Assembly (NCBI RefSeq): GCF_932294415.1
Contig: NC_065535.1
Span: 82,481,862 to 82,545,861, forward strand
Reading direction: 5' to 3'
DNA length: 64,000 bases
Origin: Quercus robur
Taxonomy: Eukaryota; Streptophyta; Magnoliopsida; Fagales; Fagaceae
Shown in pieces: positions 19,500 to 31,256 of this stretch (positions are counted from its first letter, which is position 1; each line of letters starts with the position of its first letter). Position numbers and translations under genes: made by a program. Under the pieces are notes generated by a model, which was not told where the DNA came from, did not search any database, and saw only the letters and a program-made list of their open reading frames with translations.

Positions 19500-21843
19500 T
19501 GTACAAAACCTAATGAAACAAACTAGTTTCACTAAAAAAAAACCTAGGGGGGCCTTCCAAAAAAATCAATGCACTATAATAAAGAGAAGTTAATATCTAG
19601 TACAAAACCTTTGTCCCTAAACTCTATAATCCCAGTAGATGAACTTACAGTAATAACCTTTTACCGCATTAGAACCTCTGAACTCTTCAATATATGAACG
19701 CCTTGACATATGACGCACATGCAATCATAACAGGAACCTCCGAATAACTCTAAGAACTTCTTAAAGTTTTTTTTTTTTACAACAACAAGTCTGTGGTGGT
19801 TGCTATGGCTTCAACTTCTTCATCAAACAAACTTCAGATTTACTTTGAAACTTTTTTGTATGATTAATTTGAGAGAACTTGGTTACAAAAACCATAGCTG
19901 CAAAAATGATGTGTTTCTCTCTCTTTAAAAATCTTTCTAATAGATGGCTTATAACATCCTTTAAATACTTATTCAAATAGATCTCACTTTGAGCTTTAAA
20001 CAAACAAGTTATAGGCTTTTTCACGTTACCGATTTTTGTTGAAATGCAAAGCTCGATAGATCAATAGATATCGAGTTAGCTATAAAGGAGGCAAAAGGTA
20101 ATCTCGATAGATTGAGAGGTATCAATGAGGTATCAAGATAGCTAACGAGAGGTATTGAGCTAGCCATGAGGTACATGCTGAAAATGCACTTTTCTTGGGC
20201 AGACTTTGTTTCTTCAACCTAATCTTCAATTTCAACTTTAAAACACATCAAAACTCAATTAAAGAACATAATTTGTCATGGTTTGACAATAACAAAACAC
20301 ATAAACCTAACAATCTCCCCTTTTGTCAATCCATGACAAAATCTCAAGTACAAAAGTAAGCTCAATACAATAATAAACAGATTACAAAGAATGAACCCAT
20401 ATTCAAATAAACTAGCCTAATCTAAAAAAACCAATCCCAAGAAATCATAGCATAAACTAGAATTGACTGTCTTGATTGGCTCCATACTTGTCTTCCTGAA
20501 AAGTATTTAACAAACACGTTATGTGCACTATGTGGAAAACAATTACAAATAATAAATAAGTAAAGCTCAAGATTATGTATACAGTATACCAATAAAAAAT
20601 GGGCACATAACCCCAAAGTACATATTGCTCTCCTCTTAAGCAAATAAAACACATTTCCTCCTTACACAAACATGTATTACTCCCCCTAGCATCTAAAAAC
20701 TACATTTTCTCCCCCTTTTTGTCATGATTGACATGGGGCACAAAAAGCTATAAAATTTCACAAGGGAAACATAAAGAAGATCAATGGGGCATAAAGAATC
20801 CATAAACAAACATGAATAGAATGACAACAAGATACTATGGAAACTAAGGGGAAAATGCATACATGAAATGCAAACAAATAAAACTCCCCCCCCCCCCCCC
20901 CCACCACATAAAGAGCAATGGTTGTAAAAACAATTTTTTTTCCCATTTAAAAATGATAAAACAACTGTTGGAGAAAAACATTTTGAAGAGATACATAAAA
21001 TAAAAAAATAAAAAACACACACACAAAAGAAAAAATGACTCGGGAAAACTAATAAATCAAACTAGTTTCACAGTAAAAAAACTTAGGGAGAAATCTTCCC
21101 AAAAGGCAATCCACTATAGTAAAGAGAAGTTTAAGATTTGGTAAAAAAACTTTTGTCCCTAGACTTTTCAAATCCCAATAGATGAATTTATAGTAGAAAC
21201 CTTTTATCGCATTAGAACTTTTGAACTCTTCAATATATGAACGCCTTGATAGATGACGCACCTGTAGTGCAATCACAATAGGAACCTTCAAATGGCTCCA
21301 AGAACTTCTTGAAGGTTTTCTTGATAGCAACAAGTCTGTAGACTTTAGCTTTTTCATCAAACGAACTTCAAATTTACTTTGAAACTCTTTGGTATGTTGA
21401 ATTTGGGAGAACTTGGTTACAAAAACTCTAACTGCACAAATGGAGTCTCTCTCTCTCTCTCTCTCTAAAAAGGCCTTCTAATAGATGGCTTATAATGTCC
21501 TTTAAATACCGGTTCAAACGGATCTCAATTTAGGCTTCAAACGAACAAGTTATGAACTTTTTCGCATTACTGATTTTTGTTGAAACGCAAAACCCGATAG
21601 ATCAAGAGGTATCAAGTTCGCTATCAACAAGGCATAAAGTAATCTCGATAGATCGAGAGGCATCAAGATAGCTAGTGAGAGGTATCAAGCCAGCTATCAA
21701 GGTACATGCTGAAAATGCACTTTACTTTAGCAAACTTTGTATCTATAGCTTGATCTTCAATTACAACTTTAAAACACATCAAAACTCAATAAAATAACAT
21801 AATTTGGCATGGTTTGACAATGCCAAAATACATGAAACTTACA
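19500..21843 (-). mobile_element. Non-autonomous LTR element: two LTRs around a 0.7 kb noncoding core
   Basis: Direct repeats 19500-20312 and 21036-21843 (813 and 808 bp) share CAAACTAGTTTCAC, TTTGTCCCTA, CGCATTAGAAC, CTCTTCAATATATGAACGCC and ACATGCTGAAAATGCACTTT. On the minus strand the left LTR begins TGTTAGGTTTATGTG and is directly preceded by AAGGGGAGAT, a polypurine tract as in Copia elements, so the element reads right to left. The 723-bp core has no gag or pol. No primer-binding site was recognised next to the right LTR and no TSD was found, so two independent or rearranged LTRs remain possible. The LTRs differ at many positions, so it is old. Confidence 0.6.
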
Positions 21844-21895
21844 AAGATGTTGTGGATCTAAAGACATATAAATATAAATATATATATATATATAT

Positions 21896-23822
21896 TGTGA
21901 GAGACCGCGCCCCCGGCCCTTTTTTTTTTGGATGTTAGGCTAAACCCACGTGAATGGATAGAGTCGTGTTATTGTCTCTCAAAATGGAGGTTTAACTAAT
22001 TATATTTTCCCCTTTAGATTAAGGGTTTTACAATGGAGTTGCCACTTATTTAATTATTGGAATAAATAAGAAAACCAAAATTGAAAAATTCTTCATTTTA
22101 TTGATTTAAAATTGAATTTACATTAATCGTAGGAAATTACATGGCTTTGGTCCTAGATACAATCTAAGATAAAGTACACGGCAATTTTTCCTAGTTACAA
22201 TCTAGAAATTGAAAATTACATGGATACGCATTGACCTATCAACCCCTGATCAAAGCTTAGAGGCTATGTTACAAGATGGGAAGGTGTTAAGCACCCACCT
22301 TGCCCGGTGAAACCGATCTTTTAGACTATGGTGGCCAACATTTATATCACATCATCCAATATGTTATCAATCAATTTGCATGTTGAATTTAATGTGTGTG
22401 CATGTGATAAACCCTAATTCAATTTATTATGCATTTCATTTGGATTAAAAAATAAATTCTAATGAATGTATGTGGATGGTGATATTCTAGATTCAAGGAT
22501 TTGAAAGAATTATTAAACAAACATCTTTTTCATATTTTTTGATGTGGATTTAAGATCAAAACTAGTGTTATGCATAAACATGTAATTAACAATCAAGAAC
22601 ATGTGAAGAACATTTAGGAACATTCAAACATATTCAAGGGAATTTAAATAATTACTATCACGCTTTAATCTTAAATTCTCATCATGACAACATTAAAAAA
22701 ACAAGTTAGAGAAAGAGATTATACCTTCATACAAGATCCATACGATGGAGGAGGAAACTCTTGGTGGAGGTTCTAAAGGTGGAGGAAAAAAAGAATTAGG
22801 AGAGGGAGAGTGAGTCTCATTCAATACCTTGAGTCTCGAGAAGACCAAAATATGATAAGACTACTCTATTTCACTAGAATTCAAGAGAAAAGAAAAGAGG
22901 GGGGGGGGGGGGTTGTGTGTTTTGGAATGGAGGAAAAGGGGGTTTATATAGTAGTGGTGAAGAAAATATGAATGGAAGGTTATTTAATGAGGATTGACAA
23001 AGAATCATGAAGCTAGACCTTATTTTAGCATTTGGGGAAATCAGGTGCATTAAATTTAGGGATTGGTAGGAGTGAAGAGTAAGCAAAATTCGATTTTCTC
23101 GTAGCTACTATAACAGGCTGTAAAGCCAAATTCAAAAAATCATATCTTACTCAATTATGATCGGAATTGTCTCATTATTATGCTCAAATTGAAGCCCCAA
23201 ATGTCTAGTTTATGGGAAAATGAACCTCATTCACAGATTCAAACTATTTTGAGAGATATCAATGAAATGGTAAACAGAGGTCATTTGTTAGAAAATAATT
23301 TCAGTACAATTAATATTAATAGATCCCAAATTAGTTTCCAATTAACATTAATAGTCTCCAATCACTCCTATTTCAGACTTAATTAGTTCCAAATTTACCC
23401 TAATTAAAAGATAATTGCACAAATTACTCATTAAATAATTAATACTTAACTATCTAATTAATTAAGGGTGTGCAACCTTATCATAAAATGTAGTCCTACC
23501 TAATCAAATTATGACACGTCATTAATCTCAAATTGATTATAATTATAATCAATTGGAATCAATTGTTCATAATCACATATAATCGGACTCAATTTTTGAT
23601 AGTGCATCTCGGCCATAAAAACTTGATTTATGATAACTTTCAATCCGATAGTTTGATTAAGGCTTATGACCAGTCGATTTGATCGTTACAACGTCAAGAT
23701 CATTTTGGTGAAATGAGATTAAGGATCTAATGACCAAAATTAAGATGCATATTTTCAAGGTGAAATTACCCTTTTACTCTCCACGTAAAGTTAAATGCGG
23801 GTTGCAAAATGGGGTATCAACA
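21896..23822. mobile_element. Large LTR-like element (about 1.9 kb), probable solo LTR
   Basis: Begins TGTGAGAGACCGCGCCCC and ends GGGGTATCAACA; TATAT flanks both ends (21891-21895, 23823-23827), but that repeat lies in a TA-rich context and is weak evidence. The interior is noncoding and has the ACAATGGAGTTGCCACTTAT block and GTGTTAAGCACCCACC typical of a widespread dicot repeat. A G-run lies at 22899-22911. Confidence 0.5.
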
Positions 23823-23840
23823 TATATATATCCACTGTAA

Positions 23841-23950
23841 GAGCATCTCTAGCAATCTCTTCAAATCCTTTTCCTTTTTTTTTTCTTGGGTAGTTTCATT
23901 CTCTAAATTTGGATGAAAAATTCGTTGGAAAAGCCTTTTTGAAGATGCTC
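23841..23950. mobile_element. 110-bp Harbinger-type MITE, TAA TSD
   Basis: GAGCATCTCTAGCAATCTCT at the left; the right end read in reverse is GAGCATCTTCAAAAAGGC. TAA flanks both sides (23838-23840, 23951-23953). Confidence 0.8.
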
Positions 23951-23953
23951 TAA

Positions 23954-24029
23954 AGATTTAGTGAATTGTGATTTGGCTTAAAAGGCCATTAGAGGATTTG
24001 CTTTACAAAGATGGGGAAACAATTAACTG

Positions 24030-24066
<37 letters not shown>

Positions 24067-25768
24067 TGTCTAGTTTGGACTGCTCTTGGACAATCTGACT
24101 GTAGAAGGATTAAACAAAAAATTGTATGGATGTGTTGATGGGTTCCACTCACCAAACAGGTTGTATTTCACACTTACGGAACAAGTTAAAGCTGATTTCT
24201 CATATTATTGGTCCACATATTGGTTCTACCCTCCAACTTCATCTTACATGAACTTACCAATAGTTTATTCTCTCTCTTTTTTCTTTTTTTTTTTCTTTTT
24301 TTGTTTTAAATAGTCTAGAACCTCATTTTAATTTCCATTTTATCCCTATATTTTACTAACACATTGGAAAGCAGTAGAGGTGTAATCGTGTTTGTCTAGA
24401 ATCTTCTATGCACACAAAGAAGTCTTGGCCAACGATGGTCTTTTAGGAAATGCTCCATGCCAAAGAATCAAACAACAGTGTTCAATTCTCCCCCCTTACT
24501 AAGTCTCTCTACGCATTCTTGTTGCCAAAGTTTCCACATTTCTCTATCAACATTCAATTTCATCACTCTCTTTAGTTTACTCCTTGCTCACCAAGGAGTA
24601 ATATTCAGCATCATAATTCATAGGTAGTAAAAGGCACTCCCTCTTCTTGTTAGTTTCAGTGTGGGGTAGCTTTATTTATAACTTTATATTATGATTGTTT
24701 CACATTACAAAGTTTTCTATGCAATCTCTAGAAATGGGTTCTGCTTGGCCCACAAAAGAAAAAAAGAACTAGTTAGAAATTAGAATTAGATGATTCCCAC
24801 TTCCACTTGATACCGGGTTTGCTAATTTTCTATTAAGCTTGGCATAAACCAATCAGCTACAAGGATTTGTTTTCTACCATCACTTTCAAAATTCAGGGCA
24901 TGATGGTTTTTATTTGAAAAAAAAAAGTATAAGTATTATAAGGAATACAATAATCTATAATTGAATAACTTTTTTTTTATACATGTATTTGGTGATAACA
25001 CATGAAAATAATCATGTCTTTATTTTACATTTTGGTATGACATGATACAATAATAGAATGGAGTAATATTCCGATCAAATTTTTTAATATACACTTATAG
25101 AATTATCTTTATACTCTTTATGGGTTTTACTTAACATTCAATTAAGTATAATTTAAATAATTGTGTAATTAAAATCATTACCCTTTGTTCAAAATTACTA
25201 TCTCCATAAATAATTTTTAAAAAAAATTGACAATTTCTCCCCTAAATATTAAATTTTAAGAACTAACAAAATTCACTTACTTGAATAAAATGATGATATA
25301 TAAAATAACCTTGAATGGAACTAGTGTTCTTTTAAATCCCGAAAATTGTATATGAATGTATTAAATTTTGCAATAATCTTATTTTCAATGTACAAAAGCA
25401 AAAGATCATATTCTTCTTCTTTTTTTTATGCGATACTTAATTTTGATAATATTAATTAATTTTGATAATATTAATAACTAAAAATATCCATTTCATAGCT
25501 GCAATAAAAACTAGAAGAACAAGTATAAGTGCAATGACTGCATAAACACATTGATAATCAAAAGAGTTTTTTTTAGCACAATTAAAAAATATTTAGCAAT
25601 TTTTTGAAACATTATGCCGAGCTAAATTATGCTCAGAATGGTGTGCTTCTCAAGGATTCAAAGTTGAGCATACTACTAAATTGATGAATTAATTATTATT
25701 TATTTATTAGTAAAGGGCCCTTTTTTTGTTCTGAGAGGGGCCACTGGTCATAAATATAGGTCACATGA

Positions 25769-25803
<35 letters not shown>

Positions 25804-25806
25804 AGT
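23954..25806. other. Gene-free AT-rich region
   Basis: A (TA)n tract at about 24031-24062 and a 30-T run at 25771-25801. Open frames lack recognisable motifs. Confidence 0.45.
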
Positions 25807-27779
25807 CTTCAACTTGAGGAAGTAGTTTTCAATAATTTTTGGAGGGGGTATATAAATTTTTTTAGCCAAATTTTCTTATTTTATATTTCTATTTATTATT
25901 AAAAAAAATAAAATTTTATGAGGGCATGGTAGGGATGGCAATGGGGAGGGGCAGGGCCGAAGGATGAGATCTTCGCCCCCGCCCCGCATGGATTTTTCTT
26001 GCCCCATCCCCACCCCGCCCCGCATGATGGGGAAAATTTCTTGCCCCATCCCCGCCCCTTAAGGCCCCGCGAAGTCCTGCCCTACACCGTAAAACTTTAT
26101 TTCTTGTTAATTTTCCCTACAACTATTACCATTTTTTCAAATAAAATGACATGTTTCAATAATAAAAATATACTTAAAATTATAAATAAATTTATCCTAT
26201 CAAATCAAACTAATTTTTAGCAAAAACTAAATAATATTATCTAAATGTTTAACAAGACAATATCACAACAAAAATCTCATAACATGATAAAATAAAATTT
26301 TAACAAGTTTAAAGAAACGGTGTTGTTAAGCAGCCAAATGCCCACACAAAATTACAAAAACAATGACACAGACACATATTTAGAGCCACAGACCCGTAAC
26401 TCATTAAAAAAAATTATATTATATTCATGATGAAAAGTAAGTTGAGAAAGACCATATGAATCATGAATGAAATCATCAATTCAATAGTATATAAATTTGT
26501 TTCCAATAAAAAAAAAAAAAGTTAAAATTGGTACCTTATTTCCAACTTTGCTAGAGAGAAAAAAGAGGTAGAGCCACGTTAGATAGAATAAAATAAGTTG
26601 ATAATATTTTTGTTTAAATAGTAGGAATTTAAGGTAGAATAAAATTACAATTTAACCCTTATTAATGCGGGGCGGGGCGGGACGAGGATGGGGTGGGACG
26701 GGGCGGGGCGGGTCTAAAAAGTGTAAATCCATCTCCGCCATGCCCCGTGGTGTGGGTCTAAAATCTCGCCCCATCCCCACCCCACCACCTTTGCGGGGCG
26801 GAGAAAACCCGCACGGGGCGAAGTGGGGAGGGGTGGGTCAAGCGGAGAGGGGAAAAATTGTCATCCCTAGGGCATAGCCCTCCTCATTTTCAGGAAGTTC
26901 CTTTTCTGTAATTAAGGCTCATTGTGATCTCATACATAATCAAGATTTACCTAGGACATGTTCAATAAGGGACTATGGACATGCTTGAACAACAAAGTCA
27001 TATAATCTAATCCGATATGATTCACACAATCGTAGGTATCCAAATCTATCATGTAAAAGTTCGATAAAAAATTTATATTATAATTCTAACACTCCTTCAA
27101 CTTGAGGAAGTAGTTTTCAATAATTTTTGGGAGGGGGTATATAAATTTTTTTAACCAAATTTTCTTATTTTATATTTCTATTTACTATTAAAAAAATAAA
27201 ATTTCATGAGAGCATGGCCCTCCTCATTTTCAAGAAGTTCCTTTTTTGTAATTAAGGCTCATTGTGATCTCATACATAATCAAGATTTACCTAGGATATG
27301 TTCAATAAGGGACTAAGGACATGCTTGAACAACAAATTCATATAATCTAATCCGATATGATTCACACAATCGTTGGTATCCAAATCTATCATGTAAAAGT
27401 TCGATAAAAAATTTATATTATAATTCTAACAGTACTCCTTCAACTTGAGGAAGTAGTTTTCAATAATTTTTGGGAGGGGGTATATAAATTTTTTTAACCA
27501 AATTCTCTTATTTTATATTTCTATTTACTATTAAAAAAATAAAATTTCATGAGGGCATGGCCCTCCTCATTTTCAGGAAGTTCCTGTTCTGTAATTAAGG
27601 CTCATTGTGATCTCATACATAATCAAGATTTACCTAGGACATGTTCAATAGGGACTAAGGACATGCTTGAACAACAAATTCATATAATCTAATCCAATAT
27701 GATTCACACAATCGTAGGTATCCAAATCTATCATGTAAAAGTTCAATAAAAAATTTATATTATAATTCTAACACTCCCT
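25807..27779. repeat. Tandem triplication, unit about 340 bp, first copy split by a hAT element
   Basis: Units begin CTTCAACTTGAGGAAGTAGT at 25807, 27095 and 27438, giving 340 bp (after removing the insertion and its duplicated 8 bp), 343 bp and about 340 bp. All contain GAGGGGGTATATAAATT, CCTCCTCATTTTCA and CATAATCAAGATTTACCTAG. Copies are very similar, with a few substitutions and small indels. No coding function was recognised. Confidence 0.9.
25930..26869. mobile_element. Non-autonomous hAT element, 940 bp
   Basis: Left end TAGGGATGGCAATGGGG; right end reversed TAGGGATGACAATTTTT. Flanking 8-mers GGGCATGG (25922-25929) and GGGCATAG (26870-26877) match 7/8, and repeat units 2 and 3 show the uninterrupted GGGCATGG or GAGCATGG site. 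About 100-200 bp at each end is very GC-rich (CGCCCCGC / GCGGGGCGG), while the middle is AT-rich and noncoding. TIR and TSD length fit the hAT superfamily. Confidence 0.9.
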
Positions 27780-29018
27780 CTTTTGTAAGGTCCAAAGTAC
27801 AAAATTTTATAAAACTCAATATTCAAACACATACATATTTTAACTTAAGTAACAAAACGAAGGAGAACTTGTAATCATTATGTACTCAATAAATAATGTT
27901 TCCCCTTCCCACATAATAGTGAATCCTACTATTAATTTTATGGTAAAATCTACCATTATTTTGATAATATTAAAATTCCACGAGGAAAAGAAGAAGAAAG
28001 AGAGAAAGGAAAAAATATAAGCAGTGGGAATCGAAATTCTAGACCCTTTTTTATTAGGTGAATTTGCTCTATGTCTTTAATTTTTGTTTTTTGTGAATAT
28101 TAATTTTAACTTTCAAAGCATAAAAAATAACATCAAAAAATTGTAATATAGATAAATAATAATAATAATAACAAAAACTCTTAATTTTTATTAGATGTGA
28201 TAAATTTGAACCTATTATCTGTTCTATGATTTATTAAATTCTTTAAATTTTGGACAAAATTCAATTCGGAACTCTCTCTTCCAGTCCAGCCAACTACATG
28301 ACGATTTATAAGACTATCAATGTGTATTATTAAACAAGTCACATGACTCATTAAAAAAATGACAAAATTTAGGTACAAAATTAGTTGTAACCTGAGGTTA
28401 CAATCTTACTCAATATTATTAACATTACTACATATTTCGAAAATCTAACTATTGGATTGTTCTTTACACTCTTAATACACGTCAAATTTTGTGCCAATCG
28501 TATATTATTTACTATATAATCTATAAGATTATGTTTTATGCATAATTTTAAACTACAAAAACTTGCAATTCAAATAATTTATTAATGACATATCTATTGA
28601 TCTTTAATGGACAAAGTTTAGCTACAAAATTGGTTGTAGCCTTACTCAATAAAATAAAAATTACTACATATTTTGAAAATCTAACCTTTGAATTGTATGT
28701 TCTTTATGCTCTTAATACACATGTCAAATTTTGTCAATCAAATATTATTTACTGTATGATCTATAAGCTTATATTTTATACATAATTTTAAACTATAAAA
28801 ACTTGCAATTTAAACAATTTATTGATGACATAGCTATTAATCTTTAATTTTCTAGAAATTTGGCAAGTATGGAGGATATAAGAAGAAAATATAATCTAAT
28901 GGTGAATTTGTCAAAATTCACCTCCAATAAAAAGATATTAAGTAAGATTATAGCCTAAAGCTTCAACCAGTTTGTAGCTAAATTTTATCCATCTTTAATT
29001 TTTAAGAAATTTTACAAG

Positions 29019-29728
29019 TGTAGGGACACAAAAATCTAAAAGACCTAAACTCACTTAGAATAGTGAAATTCGTGCTATCTAGTTAGGCCCAAATCAATAA
29101 ATATTTGTAAAAAGAGTGGGGTAAAGCAAGCTGGGCTTAGCCCGAGGATTTAGACAAAGAATGAATGAGCGAAAGCCAAAGATTAAGTGTATAAATGGTT
29201 CTTTACAATCTCGCCCGTGGACAATGTTCTTGCATAAGGATGTACACTCTTCTCTATCTCTCTCTACCTCTCCCACTATTCTTGTTCTAATATCTTTTTC
29301 TTGATTTTCTGGGATCCCTTTCATCTGGAAGTCCCCTTTCTTTATATTCTCCCTAGCTAATTGCATCCTAGCCCTCCATCTACAATCCCCCCAACTCTCC
29401 TTAGGACACTTGTCACTTTAAACTTCTGTTGAAGGTTGTAGAAGGAGATGCTTAGTTGTGAATTCTACTATTTAGGACACTTCCTCATTAATGCAACTGA
29501 TAAAGCTGTTGCCAGTCATTTACTGCAGTGGCAATAGGTGAGCTTTCACTGGAAACTTCCTTCACCTACCCTGACTCTCACTAAACACCATCCTCTTCAT
29601 TTGACTTTCCAGGAGTATTTTGTCCCATCTCCTCCTATCCTCAGGTGGGTCCCCTCTTCGGCCTTAGAATGCTTTTATAATGATAGTCATAACTTGTTGT
29701 ACCCTTCCTCGGTTCTTGAGTCCCCACA
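29019..29728 (+). mobile_element. Solo LTR, 710 bp, family 1, perfect TSD
   Basis: Starts TGTAGGGACAC, ends GAGTCCCCACA. ACAAG flanks both sides (29014-29018, 29729-29733). Copy A reads uninterrupted through TTTTACAAGCATGGAGGA at 16421, which gives the empty site. No internal retroviral sequence remains, consistent with LTR-LTR recombination. The small frames inside are not genes. Confidence 0.92.
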
Positions 29729-30987
29729 ACAAGTATAGAGGATATAAGAAGAAAATTTAATCCAATGGTGGATTTGTCAAAATTCACTTCCTATAAAAAA
29801 GATATTGAGTAGGGTTGTAACTTAAGGTTACAACTAATTTTGTAGTTAAACTTTGTCCTTAAAAAAATAATGTGAGTAAAAATATACATGAATGATCTTT
29901 TAAATTGTTACATAATAGGTTTGAGGAAGATAGCTCCAAATTGATTTGGAGCTAAATTCTTTTCCTTTAATTGTTTTAATCTATTATTTTTCAATTTTTA
30001 AATTTGATTATATTTCTACTAATTTGTAATAAATAAGCAAAAACTTAATGCAAACCCACAAAACAATAAAGAAAGAAATTAATTAAAAACATACATATAT
30101 GGAATACAAATTACTTATCCCATTTTTGTGTTCCACTTTATACTCTACTTTCGTAATATGGACAAAGTTTACCTCCAAACGAATCTCTTCTAACTCATTG
30201 CATGGTGATTTATAAACAAGCCAAATATCTTATTAAAAAAATTATGTGACAAAAATACACCAATAATTCTAGGATCACATTCCTTATAACTCTTTTATGT
30301 GGCTAATTGTGAGTAGTGGGAGAAAAAATTGATAAGTCGTTAAGAAAATGACAAGTAAATTCTCAAAGTCTACCACATAGGACATTTTTAGAAAAGAATA
30401 TAATAAAAACTGTGATCCTAGAATAACTCCCCCAAAAAAAAAGTGTGCTTAGTTAGCGTGTTTGATTAAGAGTGTTTGAATCACAATTATCAATTTATAG
30501 TATTTAAACATTGTATTTTGAAAACACGTTCTAATCAGTTTTTAGTTTTTGAGTAACAATATTGTAAATATATTGAAAATCATAAGACCCACATAATTTG
30601 ACCAAACACTACATAAATGACAATTGGTAGGACCATCTTTCTCTTCCTTTCTTATTCTTTATCTCTCTTTTTAAAAACTCGCATCTATTAATAATTTTAC
30701 AATTTTACTTTACATATGAAATAAGTCATCTTTTTTTTAAAAAAATACATATACATAACAAACACATTTGTGTTTTTTTACTTTTGAAAATATATTATTA
30801 AAAATATAATATTAAACACATTTTTTGCATTATAAATACTTTAAAAATACGTTTTTACAACACTTTTTTAAAGCATAATTTTCACATAATTGGCCCTAAT
30901 CTTTTTCGACTCAACCAACTACACATATTTTGGCACAACTAACTATAAGACAGTGTTATCCAACACTTCCAACAACAACAATCACCC

Positions 30988-31026
<39 letters not shown>

Positions 31027-31221
31027 ATAATTATAATGGGGCAGTTTAGTACTTATCATAAGGTAGGTTATCCTTTAATCCAAGACAGAGTTTGGCCTTT
31101 AGGCCCATATATTCGATAGCCTTACCTATCTATCCTGCTTTGCGTGTCAAATTCGGTCTTTCATTTCTCTCTCCCTCTTTGCAGTACAATTCTCGAACAC
31201 AGAAAAAGAAAAAAGAAAACT

Positions 31222-31234
31222 AGGGTTAGGGTTT
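31222..31234 (+). promoter_or_regulatory. telo-box-like motif upstream of Alba
   Basis: AGGGTTAGGGTTT lies 22 bp before the Alba ATG, so probably in the 5' leader or core promoter. AAACCCTA-type boxes are known in promoters of plant genes for translation and growth; a role here is inferred. The dead copy A keeps it. Confidence 0.5.
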
Positions 31235-31256
31235 GGGTTTAACTCAGTCGAGCTAA

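Noticed and set aside
20881..20902. Poly-C run giving several overlapping minus-strand Gly-rich frames
   Set aside because: Homopolymer artefact inside a noncoding LTR-element core.
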